Assembly (NCBI GenBank): GCA_033675545.1
Contig: JAWDGP010002524.1
Location: 91,001 to 155,000, forward strand
Direction of reading: 5' to 3'
DNA: 64,000 bases
DNA from: Elysia crispata
Taxonomy: Eukaryota; Mollusca; Gastropoda; Plakobranchidae
The translations under genes were made by a program, and so were the position numbers. Position 1 is the stretch's first letter. Each line of letters opens with the position of its first letter. Of the stretch, positions 12,434-32,606 are shown piece after piece. The notes beneath the pieces were generated by a model that was not told where the DNA came from, ran no database searches, and saw only the letters and a list, made by a program, of their open reading frames with translations.

Positions 12434-13385
12434 CTCTAAATATCTTGTTCTATCTCTCTCTATCTCTTTTTTTTTTTTCCTCGATACTAGCGCCTGTTAA
12501 AATGGTCAAGATTACAAATATTAAGGTGAAATATACATAACGCATTCTTTTTAAAATTCCCACTTTTTTTCCCATTTTCTCCTAATCTTAATAAAATTGA
12601 GATGTTTTTTTTTCCCTACATTATAATTATGTGATGTGTAAAAAGGAATTATATAGGTCTTATTTCCATGTCTTTGTCTTTATTAAAGTAAATCCCATTC
12701 CCATTCTCTTCTGTAGAAAGTGTCAGGAAAGAAGATTTAACTTTGCTTTTTAGATTTGCATTCTTTCAGGTAGGAAAACAATTTTAACCATAACATTACA
12801 TAGGTTTGGTTATTTCATGGTTAAAAAAATACCATGAGTTATTACCATTATTGAAAAGGATTAGTCGCTTTTATATCACTATTGTTTCCTTTTTGTTTCA
12901 TACAATTCACCGTAATATTTGTAATAATGACCATTTTCGCAGGTGCTGATATGTATATACATATCAAAGGGTAATAACAGTCGAATACCATTTGCGTTGA
13001 TAGTGGGATATATTACTTCCCGTAATAAAGTCAAAAGTTTTATTAATTTGATGCTTGTTTAGCTCTTCTGTTTTGTTTTGTTTTTAATACATTTTGTCAC
13101 AATTTTATTAAAACCACTAGTTTTATCTTAGCGGTGAAATAGCTCAGTCTTACCAGTGAAGATATGAAAATCTTTTATTGATTTTAATCAAATTAGCAAT
13201 ACAACCATAAGATTAAGAGACGTGGATTAGGGATTAATGGTATTAATATTGTTTTTTGATCAATCCTCTAGTAAAAACATGTCTTATAGTTTAACCAATA
13301 TTGCCATCGTTTAGATTTTGCTTCCAAAAGTTCTCACATTATTTGTTAATTTCTGTATTAAGTCTTGCTAAGAACTCTTTTATTT

Positions 13386-13391
13386 ATATAT

Positions 13392-13443
<52 letters not shown>

Positions 13444-13500
13444 ATGTATGTATAGATAGATAGACAGATAAATAGATATATATTTATTTATATATACACA
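13386..13500. repeat. (TA)n microsatellite with GATA/GTAT-type flank
   Basis: About 55 bp of TA, followed by TATG, GATA and TATT variants. Confidence 0.85.
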
Positions 13501-15334
13501 CATATATAGGGTTTTGAAAGTCCTCAATGAACAAAGGCATAATTTTGGATAACTGCTTTCTTTTCCTTGGACGTAATGACAGGTCAACTAAAATCACCAA
13601 CAGTATAATAGAGGCAAAGGCTTATTTTTCCCAGCATGAGAAGCAGCGAGACTTCAGGGACATTTACATTATCAATTGAGAAGTGAATCACGCACTGCCA
13701 CTAACCAGCACCTATGAAGCAGCAAATCATGTCTTTGTTTATATCACAGCAAATTCCTTACTTGGCTTCACACTGACTGGAGTCTGTGAGTGTGATCGAC
13801 CTGTACATACAGTAGTTGGCCAGTTTCATTGTTTATTACTTTAATTACAACATCTCTAACAGCCACAGTGGGACAATGATCAACTCATTTAGTCAAACCC
13901 CCATCTGTTCATTCTGCAGTAGAGTGTAGATGTTTAATAAAATGGAATGATTCATGGATAGAAACACCTCTGATCAGTGGTTTGATGTAGTCTTCTCCAG
14001 TATCCACAGACTTGGACATTTGAAAAAGGTTCAGCATTTTATATGTATTTTGTAAGCAGTTCTCTCTTAACAGAGTGCCCGCATACATGCCTAAAGACCC
14101 TCTTGTCCTTCACACCTCTTGGGCCAAGGGTGTGACTGGGAAAGTACATTGGCTCAATGGTTGCTACTACTACCATTAGTAAAAACTACAGCAAGTGTCT
14201 TGGAGAAATTGATAACCTAAAAAATCAAGTAACTGAAATATTTTGAGCACTGCTGCTGACAGCTTAAACCAGAAACTACAATAGCTATGCAACAATAAAA
14301 GCCAGATAAATGACAAATCCAAACATACAAAATCCCTTCCAATAATTTTATTGAGTGGAACAATGATACTGTACCCAGCTGATCAACAAAAAAGTAAAAT
14401 GATGGTTAGATGAATCATTACATATCAACAAAATGAACTGTGAAAGCAAGAATAGTACCGTACCAGCCAAGCACAGAGACAGACATACCAACATGTAAAA
14501 ATTAAACCTTGTTCTCTTGTAGACACATAAACATTCAGCCTGATTAAATCAGTCCTTTATAAAAAAAAAAAACGTCTTTCTCTTTTCACACATAAAAGAT
14601 TTCTATACAGTTGAATTAAAGGCTTTTGTCAGGAGAGTTGACAGGAATCATACTTCATTGATTTTTTTGTTTCACTTTGTCTTTTGTTTTATTTTATCTC
14701 AAACCTTACTTCTCACTATTTTCATTTCATCAGAATGTGAATACATTACTTCTTGGACACATTTTAAAAAAGCTTCAACATAATGGGATTCTCTAAATTT
14801 ACTCCATTTTCTAAAAACCATTCAAATATAAAAATTTTAAACTACGAAAATGTTCATGACATATTTTTTAGCATTGCAAATAATGAGACATAAGGGGCTT
14901 TTTATAAAAATACTTTACATCATACACATGACAAAATGGTTACTTCGAACTATAAATACTTCTTACTTTTTCAAGATGTGAATCGTTTTCCTGAGTCAAT
15001 ATCAGCATGAATTTTGATTAATTATGAAAGAATACGAGTCTAATGCTTACAGAAATTTTGAGCTGGCTAAAAAAATAATAAAATCAATTTATGTTCTTAT
15101 TTTCTTTTATCAAAAACGAAAAAGTACTAGAAAATTATATGTTTTATCTGTCAAAATATGTAAAATTGCAAGCCCCCCCTCAAAAAAAAAAATTATTTCT
15201 TCTCTCCTTTTTGATTGAGTACTTCTACAAAGTTATCAAAAGCTTTAAAAATTAGTGATTGAGATTACACAATTGCATGGAACAACACTTGGTGGAAGAA
15301 ATCAACATCAACCACAGGACTCTATCAATAAATC

Positions 15335-23746
<8,412 letters not shown>

Positions 23747-23840
23747 ATCGTAGAATCAGGATTGAGATCCCAGGAAGCAGGGTACTGTGATAATTTTCTT
23801 GAGGATCTTGACGGTACCACAATGTCTGGTCACACAGAGG

Positions 23841-24954
23841 TTTAGTAGTTCTACTGCAAAGATCTAGAAATATCGAGCATCGTAATGGAATTATTTGTAG
23901 TTTCTAATAAATATTTCAACAACTTAATATCCACTTGCTGACAACCGCATGAACTTCATTTGAAAGAAACAATTCATTATGTGTGTTTCAGACAAACTGA
24001 TAATAGCTGTAACACCTTTCTCACCAATAGCAGAAAATCTAGTATTATAATCCTTCAAAAGAACAAAATGGTTTCAATGATGCACGAATAACTTTAAGTT
24101 TCACATGGAACCATTCACGTGGATGATGCAGACATCAAATTGCAAGAGAAAGCTAGACACAAAATATTAGAAATCAAACAGATCGAATGCCTTCTCTGGT
24201 ATTAGATCTAGTATGAAATGTTAGCTATAAACCCATAGACACGTAATCTCGCCGGGCGAGCATTGTGAGCACGATCTGAAATCCTGATTTGTATACATGG
24301 TAGACATGTTGGATTATGAGCTGGAAATGTTTAGCACAATGGTCAGTAAGAAAAATAGATGATCACTTAGTGCAGTCAGAATGTAAAGTGATTTTATACA
24401 ACAATGTAAAATGTCAATAAATCGCATTGAAACACGATAACAAAATTGCATCACTAAAACATTTGGCCAATATCTACTTATTGTGCCCGGTATTCGTCGA
24501 TAAATGTACTTACCTCTGTGAATTAACTCAATTTTTAAAAATATTTCATAGGGCCTTTAAAATGAGCTCTAATTTTATTGGATGTTTTGACATCTAGGCT
24601 ATGTCCATTAATTTTGCTATTCAATATTTGATAATAATCATCAAAAACCGAATTGCAATTTGATGTTTGCATCATCCACGTGAATGGTTCCATGTGAAAC
24701 TTAAAGTTATTCGTGCATCATTGAAACCATTTTGTTCTTTTGAAGGATTATACTAGATTTTCTGCTATTGGTGAGAAAGGTGTTACAGCTATTATCAGTT
24801 TGTCTGAAACACACATAATGAATTGTTTCTTTCAAATGAAGTTCATGCGGTTGTCAGCAAGTGGATATTAAGTTGTTGAAATATTTATTAGAAACTACAA
24901 ATAATTCCATTACGATGCTCGGTATTTCTAGATCTTTGCAGTAGAACTACTAAA
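23841..24954. repeat. Large inverted repeat immediately upstream of CDK7
   Basis: The left arm (23841-24145, 305 bp) is the reverse complement of the right arm (24653-24954, 302 bp). I see only a few substitutions and one 3-nt indel. The arms are separated by about 507 bp of unrelated sequence. The left arm begins 95 bp upstream of the CDK7 ATG, so it probably covers the CDK7 core promoter or 5' UTR. Neither arm has a coding frame. Confidence 0.93.
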
Positions 24955-25924
24955 CACATGCTGCTTAGTCTACTATTATACCTTTGAAGATACATGTACT
25001 TGCATCATTTTGTCATTTTTTTTCTCATCTTTCTTTTTTGTTTTCCTCATTATTATTTTGAATTTCTTAGAACAGTTTTTGAAACACATGGGTTGAATAT
25101 TTGCTTCTAATACCGACAAATATAGCCTTTTCCCAAGCTTGTTATAAAGTTACATAGAAAAAAGTATTTTTTGTTGTTTTTTTCTTCAGTGAAATTGATC
25201 CAATCTTATAAAAAAAAAACTACTCATTAAGTCTTGAACAAAGATACGATTTGTAATGAATCAGTTGATTAATAGTATTATTGAGGTCTAATTCGAAAAG
25301 AATTAAATGCAAGTTAGGAAATACATCTTTCGACACTATGTTCAGTGACGACTAAAGATTGTTTTTTTAAAACCAGTTCCTCGCCTTTTTTTAAATCCCA
25401 GACTTGCGCAATAGAATTTACATCTTCAAAATTCAATACTAAATCATAAAAAACTTAACCTACACCATACATCCAATGCTTACATCGATACACAAAAGAA
25501 ATGAAGAACATTAATTTTGGTAAATGTCCGTTTCACACGCACAAAGCAGACTAAGCTTCCAATTTCTGTGCATTTGATTATTTTGAAGAACAGATTACGT
25601 AACTGTAGAGTCCACTATAGTACTCTTCTTTCCGATTTATAATTGTGTCCCTTTGGTTTTTTCACGATATATCTTATAAAAACCAGCTGCCTCAAACTAC
25701 TCCAAGTGGTCAAAACTATTTAAAATAGTCGATACTATCCTAATGAATTTGAAGGCTATAACATGAGTAATGGCTTTTAAGATGGTAAACATAAAAGGTA
25801 TGTCCCAAAGGTAATTTGTCATACTGAGGTAAAAAGATGGAAAGAAAAAAAACTCAATGCAAGACCTAGCGATTCAGCCCAACCGTCCCATACATCGCAT
25901 GGTTTTAGACTCGAACTTTTGGTA

Positions 25925-26550
25925 TCCAACAGTATTTCGCTTCTATTTTCGGATTCGAACTAGATCTTTTCAACAAGATGGAAGCGGTGGATACAAATTC
26001 AATCCACACTCAGTCGACATGTAGGAAATTATTTTAGACTCTAGGTGTATACTAGAGATCTTGAATAAAATTAAAAATTGATTGCTTTTAAAAGAGTGGT
26101 AAGTATATCTGCTAGGGGCATTAGGGATAAGTCTTCCTTTTGGTTGCCCAGTTCACAGAGACCATCTAGACCAGCGAAGTACTCTAGATCTAGAGGTCTA
26201 GATTAGACTTAGAGTCTAAATCTAGTAGTAGGCTACATGTACTCACATCTAGATCTAGACTAGAACAGACCTAGAATCTAGACGTAGGCCAAGATATTGA
26301 ACAGTATTTCGTATTCGATCTTTTCAACGTGATGGAAGCAGTGGGTATAAATTAAATCCACACAGTCGAAATATAGGAAATGTAGATCTAGGTCTAATCT
26401 AGAGATCTTGAACAAGTTGAAGTTGAATCAGAAAAATTGATTGGTTGTAAAAGATTTGTTTGTAAATCTTTCAGTAGTATAAAGGATAGGTCTTCATTTT
26501 GACTTGCTAAGTCCATATAAACCAATTTCAACCAGCGATCCAGATCTAGA
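25925..26550. repeat. Diverged direct duplication of about 260 bp
   Basis: About 25925-26190 and 26295-26550 share an ordered series of matches: CAGTATTTCG, GATCTTTTCAAC, GATGGAAGC, AATCCACAC, TAGAGATCTTGAA, AAAAATTGATTG, GGATAGGTCTTC or its close variant GGATAAGTCTTC, and an ACCAGCGA end followed by AGATCTAGA motifs. Divergence is substantial, so this is an older duplication or two copies of one repeat. Confidence 0.7.
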
Positions 26551-27026
26551 TCTAGATTCTAGAACGTTTAGAGTTAGGACTAATCTTAGAAATTCCAGAC
26601 CTCGATCTAGATCAGATATATTTCTCAGTGTCCCATAAGCGCTACTTTAGTTGCCGAGGCCTGCACGGTGTTAATGACCTGACTCTGTGACCTAGATGTC
26701 AACTCAGGTAGACTCAGGCGGCTCTGTGGATGCGCGACACTTTATATTTTTTTTTATATTTTACTGTAATTTCTAACCACAATAATGACAAATATGTTTT
26801 ATTTTAAAGTTTGCATTGAAAAATAAATAAAGCAGGCTATATAGACAAGCAAGAATGAAAACTCTAGCTCAAATACTTTTTTTGTTACATGGCCATAAAC
26901 AGTGCAATGTGCATTTATTGTAGTATATTAGAAAACAATTTAGAATGATTTTTAAAAGGTTGTTACAACTAAATGCAACATGTAATTTTTTTAAAATTTC
27001 ACATAGAGAACTTATCAGCTTTGAAT

Positions 27027-30000
27027 AAACTAATAATAATAATAATAATAACCATTTATAAAGCGCCGTATATCACCTTAAATAAAATGCTCTAGGCGCG
27101 TACAGATTTTTCACAATAAAAACAGTAGATATATAATTTGACATCAATAAGACCCTAAAACATGAAAGAGGTCACACAAAGGCTTGTTTAAAAAGGAAAG
27201 TCTTTAAATGTCGTTTAAAATTGTCGTGTGTAAAAGATAGTTTCAAATATGCCGGGAGGGCATTCCATTTAATGGAAGAGTAAATTGAAAAAGCCCTATC
27301 ACCTAGCGTTGAATGAGATCGTGGTACAGCTAGTTTATTATTACCACTTGATCTTAAAACTCTATTAGGCCTATGACATTCTAAAATTTCTTGAATATAA
27401 AAAGGAGATATATTTTGAAAAAATTTATGAACAAAGGTCAGTACTTTAAAATCAATTCTTTGCTTAACTGGAAGCCAGTGAAGATCTTTTAAGACAGGTG
27501 TAATGTGCTGATGCTTTTTAGCACAGGATACAATCCTGGCTGCCTGATTTTGTACTCTCTGAAGTTTAATTATTGAGTTAAGAGATACTCCAGTAAGCAA
27601 TGAATTACAGTAGTCTATTCTGCTCATTACTAAAGAGCTGACTAGAAGTTGAGCAGTATCTTTATTAGTATAGCTTCTGATCATGCCAATATTCTTAAGA
27701 TGGTAGTACGATTGCTGACATATGCTATTGATCTGACAAGACATAGTAAAATTTGCGTCTAAATAACATCCCAGATTCTTTACTGAACTTGAAACAGGAA
27801 CGCTGGAACTTTTTATTTGAACACTATTAAAGTTAAGATCTATAAGAGCTTTGTTCGTCCCAAACACGATCACATCTGTTTTATCACTATTTAACTTAAG
27901 TTTGTTAGAGTTCATCCAATCTGCAATTTCAACCACACATTTCTCGATTGACTCCTTTTGGTAAGATGCAGTCTCAAGCGTATTATCAAGTGGTACATAG
28001 AGCTGGGTGTCGTCTGCGTAGAGATGATAATTTACTCCATGCCGCTCTGCAATGTCAGCTACAGGTGCTGTGTACATGGTGAAAAGTAGAGGTCCCAGGA
28101 CAGAACCTTGTGGGACACCATATTTTAGAGGAGATGGAGTTGCTTTGTTATTGTCGATGGATACTGTCTGCGTTCTGTTCTTAAGATAAGCATTAAGCCA
28201 ATAAAGGGCTTTTCCATCGATGCCAAAACGTGAATGCGCGCGAGCCAATAGTATATCATGGTCGATTGAGTCGAAAGCAGCGCTTAAGTCCAGTAGAATC
28301 AACAGAACAGACTTTTTATTATCGATGTAACGGAGGATGTCGTTGGCAACTCTTAGCAAAGCAGACTCAGTGCTGTGATGTTTTTTATAAGCAGATTGAA
28401 AGTTAGTATGAAAATTGTTAAACGCGAGGTGTTGTAAGATTCTGCTCGATACGATTTTTTCGATGAGTTTGGAGATTATCGGTATGTTAGAGACTGGTCT
28501 ATAATTTTTCATCTCCTCCTTATCCAGGGATGCTTTTTTGATTAACGGTGTTACATAGGCCTGCTTCAAGGAAGATGGAAAGTAGTGGTTTGCTAGACTT
28601 GAGTTTATGATGTCAGCTAATGAAGGGGCGAGTTCCTTATGAGCCTCTTTGAAAAGCCAGGCAGGAATTTTATCCAGTACGCAACTTTTGTTTGGCATAG
28701 CGATTATAAGTTTATCGACTTCTTCCACTAAAGCAGGCCTGAATTCTTGCAGAGTCGATGAATGATTAGATGGTGGTTCGTTATTTGGCGTTAAAGTTGA
28801 TTCGCTGTCAAGTTGATTTCTTATATTATCGATCTTGCCGCCAAAGAATGAGCTGAAATTGTTGCACAGCTGTTCAGTGTCATCGTGAGAAGGAAGTACT
28901 GGTTTGTAAGATGAGGTTGGTTTATAAAGGCTTTTCACAAGTTTATAAAGTTCATTAGAATTGCCTTTGCACTCAAAAATCCTTTCTTTAAAATATTTCT
29001 TCTTACTTTTGACCAGCATGTCGTTCACTTTGTTTTTAGCATAGACATAAATCTGTCTGTGTATCTCAAGTCTAGACTTTCTCCACTTTCTCTCAGCACA
29101 TCGGCGCTCTTGTTTTAAGGTGCGTAGTTCATCGGTGTACCAATGGGAGTTCGGGCGGATCGGTACATTTTTAGTTTTAACAGGAGCCAGGAGATCAAGT
29201 ACGGCTTCTACTGTTTCGTTAAAAATCTCTACTTTTTCATGGACAGTCTCTTTGGATGATACTTTCTCTGTCACGTTAGAGTCTACTATTAATTTTCTTA
29301 ACGTGTCACTGTTGATTTTCCTTGTTTTTCTGTATGTTACTTTCTTTTTCTCAGCTTTAGGTTTCTGAAGGTTTAAATCAAAATGAATACAGCTGTGGTC
29401 AGAAATATCACAGTCGTCAACTTTAAGGCTTGACACAATTTGTTCTTTTTTATGAGTTATGATTAAGTCAAGTATGTGTCCGTTCATATGCGTGCTGTTA
29501 TTCACAAATTGAGTGAGATTTACTGACTCTATCAGTTTTGAGAATTCTTCCGCTTTTTTATCTGATGCATCATCAATGTGAAAGTTGAAGTCACCCATCA
29601 ATATCATTTTGCCTGATAGCAGACATCGTTCTAAAATATATTCAGAGAACTCTTTCATGAACATTCCTACGTTTAATTTGTTCTTAGATGATGGCGGAGG
29701 ACGATAGAGACATATGAATCGTAGTAAATTATTGGAGTAGTTGGCAGTTACTTCAAGATGTTCAAAAGACTTGAATTTAATGGTTTTGACCTTCTGAAGC
29801 TTTAGATGTTCTTTGAAAATAATAATAATACCCCCTCCAGTCCTATTTGCTCGTACGTGTAAGTGATTATCATACCCTTCTGGAATAAGATGAGCTAGGG
29901 TCGGGTCCTCCTCACTTGTTAGCCACGACTCAGTAATGCAAAAAATATCAAAGTCGTGATCTAGTATGTAATCACAGATTAGAATTGCTTTATTGCATAC

Positions 30001-30720
30001 AGATCTTGCATTTAATAAGCCAACTTTAAAGGTATTATTATTTCTCTTTCCTTGCCCTGTCAGCACAATAAGGTTGTCGGCAATAGTTTTGTTAGTTCTA
30101 TGTTTAGTTTCTTTTCTGTATGAGTTGATTATTACAGGTATAGCCCGTCTTTTCTTTCGGCCAGCTCGTGTGCCTCTCCTTATTTTCTTACTTAAACTAA
30201 TATTGTTTTCCCTCAGGCACCTCACAGTATGTACAGATGTTTGGGTATTGCAACCACGTAGTTGACGCAGTTCGTTCACTGTATAAATAAAACGTTCTTC
30301 ATCGTTTACTTTCTGAACCATATTAACTTCAGAGCCTTGACACACCCAGTCTGATCTAAAACTATGTAACTATGATAAAAATGGCTGCGCAATGATAGTA
30401 GATATGTTAAAAAGCGTCTTATAAATATCAATATACTTATTTCCTTGGAAACAAATCATTTCGATTTTAGTATCACTGGGTTCATTGTCACTCGTAGAAT
30501 AAGTAGAACTAAAATTTGAATCAAAGAAAGAAATATAATCACAGAAAAATGTCAATAATTGAAACATTTTCACAGAGAGCCGATACACTGCTGCCTTTCA
30601 GCGCTGAGCACAGTACTCACGAAATTTTTTCTTGTTACTAATGTTAGATGGAATACTTTTTGCAGGAGACAGATTTTTTGTACATGTCCCTGTCTAGAGG
30701 GAGCTTTATATTGCTCCGCT
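27027..30720 (-). mobile_element. CR1/L2-like non-LTR retrotransposon (LINE), near complete
   Basis: Minus-strand element. The 3' end is at 27027-27051, where the sequence AGCGCCGTATATCACC on the plus strand is followed outward by (TAA)n, seen on the element strand as GGCGCTTTATAAATGG then (TTA)n. The coding ORF is at 27172-30321, and about 400 bp of 5' leader includes a 72-codon open frame (30370-30588) of unclear meaning. The 5' boundary is not defined by any repeat I can see; 30720 is an estimate. No target-site duplication was identified. Confidence 0.75.
27172..30321 (-). CDS. LINE ORF2-type polyprotein: AP endonuclease plus reverse transcriptase
   Basis: Uninterrupted 1,049-aa frame from the ATG at 30321. 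The first 70 residues are basic. An exonuclease-endonuclease-phosphatase domain (about 95-320) has LLNARSV, ITESWL, the GDFN motif (about 243) and the SDH motif (about 307). A reverse transcriptase domain (about 560-850) has AFDSIDHD (about 682), GVPQGSVLGPLLF (about 735) and YADD (about 768). The C-terminal segment (about 900-1049: RIDYCNSLL, LQRVQNQAARIV, LHWLPVKQRI, GDRAFS, WNALP, F..HLKTFLF) is typical of CR1/L2-group LINEs. The protein nicks target DNA and reverse-transcribes its own RNA there. The frame also reads eight codons upstream without an ATG. All catalytic motifs are present, so the copy may be young. No nucleic-acid-binding ORF1 was found. Confidence 0.95.
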   Translation of the reverse strand: MVQKVNDEERFIYTVNELRQLRGCNTQTSVHTVRCLRENNISLSKKIRRGTRAGRKKRRAIPVIINSYRKETKHRTNKTIADNLIVLTGQGKRNNNTFKVGLLNARSVCNKAILICDYILDHDFDIFCITESWLTSEEDPTLAHLIPEGYDNHLHVRANRTGGGIIIIFKEHLKLQKVKTIKFKSFEHLEVTANYSNNLLRFICLYRPPPSSKNKLNVGMFMKEFSEYILERCLLSGKMILMGDFNFHIDDASDKKAEEFSKLIESVNLTQFVNNSTHMNGHILDLIITHKKEQIVSSLKVDDCDISDHSCIHFDLNLQKPKAEKKKVTYRKTRKINSDTLRKLIVDSNVTEKVSSKETVHEKVEIFNETVEAVLDLLAPVKTKNVPIRPNSHWYTDELRTLKQERRCAERKWRKSRLEIHRQIYVYAKNKVNDMLVKSKKKYFKERIFECKGNSNELYKLVKSLYKPTSSYKPVLPSHDDTEQLCNNFSSFFGGKIDNIRNQLDSESTLTPNNEPPSNHSSTLQEFRPALVEEVDKLIIAMPNKSCVLDKIPAWLFKEAHKELAPSLADIINSSLANHYFPSSLKQAYVTPLIKKASLDKEEMKNYRPVSNIPIISKLIEKIVSSRILQHLAFNNFHTNFQSAYKKHHSTESALLRVANDILRYIDNKKSVLLILLDLSAAFDSIDHDILLARAHSRFGIDGKALYWLNAYLKNRTQTVSIDNNKATPSPLKYGVPQGSVLGPLLFTMYTAPVADIAERHGVNYHLYADDTQLYVPLDNTLETASYQKESIEKCVVEIADWMNSNKLKLNSDKTDVIVFGTNKALIDLNFNSVQIKSSSVPVSSSVKNLGCYLDANFTMSCQINSICQQSYYHLKNIGMIRSYTNKDTAQLLVSSLVMSRIDYCNSLLTGVSLNSIIKLQRVQNQAARIVSCAKKHQHITPVLKDLHWLPVKQRIDFKVLTFVHKFFQNISPFYIQEILECHRPNRVLRSSGNNKLAVPRSHSTLGDRAFSIYSSIKWNALPAYLKLSFTHDNFKRHLKTFLFKQAFV

Positions 30721-30939
30721 AAATACAAGCAATCTTGATCAATTTCGTCTTCATTGTTACATTAATGCTTTTTTGTACCGCATTAACTTACAAATATAAC
30801 ATAAATTTAATCATACAAAAATATCACAGAAATTCATATCACAGATCTGGTTCTTGGCAGATCAGAATAAATAAAAGTTTAAATTATAAAACTTATTTTA
30901 CAGCTATTACATATCACAGATACATGTATTGTCCTTTGC

Positions 30940-31230
30940 TCAGAGAGAAGGTGTGATTTGTAGAAGGTGTGCTATTAAAATGTGGTGTAATTTTTTAAGT
31001 TCGTTTGTAAACCTGTGTGCCCAATGCTTTTCTAAATGTGCTATCAACTGGTGGCTGTTTTCTGTTCCTGCTCTCTGAGGAGGCCCAGTCCAAACTTGTT
31101 TTCTAATGTGTGGAGTGCAGTAATGGTTTGCTAAATGTTTTTTTGGAACGACTTTGTTGTGAAACATTCTTCTGTAAGTTGCCATGTAATTGTTTTGTTG
31201 TTGTTTGAGTGTCTGGTAAAGAGCTGTCAT
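30940..31230 (-). pseudogene. Fragment resembling a transposon-derived metazoan protein
   Basis: A 96-codon minus frame with the spaced pattern YRRMFHNKVVPKKHLANHYC, then a G..GTENSHQLI segment and KLHHILIAHLLQITPS. This resembles the end of uncharacterised proteins common in coral and mollusc genomes (P-K-x-H...D-H, then G-x-E-x-x-H). I recall this from general pattern only and cannot name the family. A stop precedes the first Met unless an AG there is a splice acceptor. Probably a relic. Confidence 0.35.
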
Positions 31231-32289
31231 CTATAGATGCTGTGTGGGATATAAACTTGTGAATTGTCTTGAATGCTCTATTGAGATCGTTAAATGTTAT
31301 CTGTATTTTGTGTGCTTTGTCTAGCTATGAGGAATGGATTGTTTGTAAGAGTTTGTGTTTGTTTGATGATTGTTTCTGTAAGATCTGTGTAAACGTTCTT
31401 TTTCTATTTAGGTGTTATAGCACAAATTATGCGCAAATTGTTTACACGAGGTGTGTGAGATTCAATAGAATGTTCCAATTTTTGATTGACTCAACTCAGG
31501 ATAACTATCTAGGACTGAATGGAAAAAAATACAATGATGAAAACGGGCATGGACACACTTTGAACCCATCTAACACAACAAAACTTTTATCATTTTAATC
31601 TATGGTTTTTGTTCTTTCAGATAAATATTGAAAAGTGATAATGTAGCATTTACTTTTTAATTAATTAGCAATTAAATCTAAAAGGAGCGAATTGCAGGTA
31701 AAATTATAGCTAAAAACATGAACTATGAAACGGCAATAATCACACTCACAAATATGATGATAGAAATATAAAAGTAACACCGGGTTTCAAATTAGATTTA
31801 AAAGAAACTGTTGAAAGTTGAACGATGTCTGTACTATAGTAGTTCTGAAGATATTGCGAGTTAAAGAAGAGGAATTTTCTTTTTTATTACATAAAATTCA
31901 GCAGCTCAGTGCACGGGCTCGTGCGATTATCTCCGGTCATGGGCGGGCCTGACCCTGACAGTGATTGATAACGTTACCTGGGCTCAGCCCGCTATAACAA
32001 AGCTTGAGTCGTCTGAGTTCAAACTAGCTTTCGGGCCTATCCCCCCATTGTTCAGAACTAAAATGCAGCTTTTATGGCGAAATTCTACGCTGTGATTTAG
32101 AAAGGAAAAGTAAATTGGTACAAATCTATTTATTTATTTACATTTTCTGAAGTTTCAGCCCCACACCTTTAACTCAAACAATGATTTTAAATCCTTTATG
32201 TAATGCACTTTATTGTTTGGAAAACGAAGTGTAAGTTCACCATTTTTGTCGCGTTTGTTATAAAAACAGCTTGAAAAGTTGAATTTTTT

Positions 32290-32606
32290 GGTAAAATTGC
32301 AGATATCGGCCCACCTCACGTCTGGCTTCACAAATGAATGTTTCCCTACGAAATCGAAACTTGCAAATTAATGGGATTTTAGATCTACACAAAAATGCTT
32401 ATATCTTGAAAAGTATTTATTTGTGACGAATAAAAACCTTCATATTCCTGTTCAGCATATCAAATTCATGAAGGAATTTAAAGCTTAGGGTGAGTTGGGC
32501 AGGTATCTGCAATAATATCTTAAAGTCATAGTATGGGGGATAAATCAACCTCTCTCTTACAGTTTTAAAGCTTAGGGCGAGTTGGGCTGATATCTGCAAT
32601 AATACC
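32290..32606. mobile_element. MITE-like element with terminal inverted repeats, copy 2
   Basis: Starts GGTAAAATTGCAGATATCGG as copy 1 does and ends GATATCTGCAATAATACC. It is longer (317 bp) because the terminal 40-odd bp (AAAGCTTAGGG..GAGTTGGGC..ATCTGCAATAAT) occur twice, at about 32478-32519 and 32565-32606, with about 45 bp between. The inner terminus is degenerate (AATAATATCT). There is no ORF. Confidence 0.7.

Larger units (their letters stand above)
7410..15334. other. Intergenic region SPG11-CDK7
   Basis: No conserved coding exon is supported here. It must contain the SPG11 promoter and first exon, which I could not place, and the CDK7 3' UTR. Parts worth noting are annotated separately: the MITE at 9535-9757, short duplications at 10631-11389, (TTG)n and T-rich sequence at 11109-11239, (CT)n at 11495-11600, the tandem 208-bp units at 11881-12296, and CT/TA tracts at 12336-12431 and 13386-13440. 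The 13.6-14.5 kb part has only short broken reading frames that match nothing I recognise. Confidence 0.7.
23747..27026. other. CDK7 5' flank and intergenic region up to the LINE
   Basis: Holds the inverted repeat (23841-24954) and the diverged direct duplication (25925-26550), both described separately. The intervening 24.96-25.92 kb is AT-rich with no coding signal that I can support. 26.7-27.0 kb is AT-rich flank of the LINE 3' end. Confidence 0.7.

Noticed and set aside
11890-12540. Overlapping plus frames of 68-142 codons
   Set aside because: They run through the tandem 208-bp units and the TC/TA tracts. There is no conserved protein pattern.
29120-30265. Plus-strand frames opposite the LINE
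   Set aside because: Antisense shadows of the reverse transcriptase ORF.
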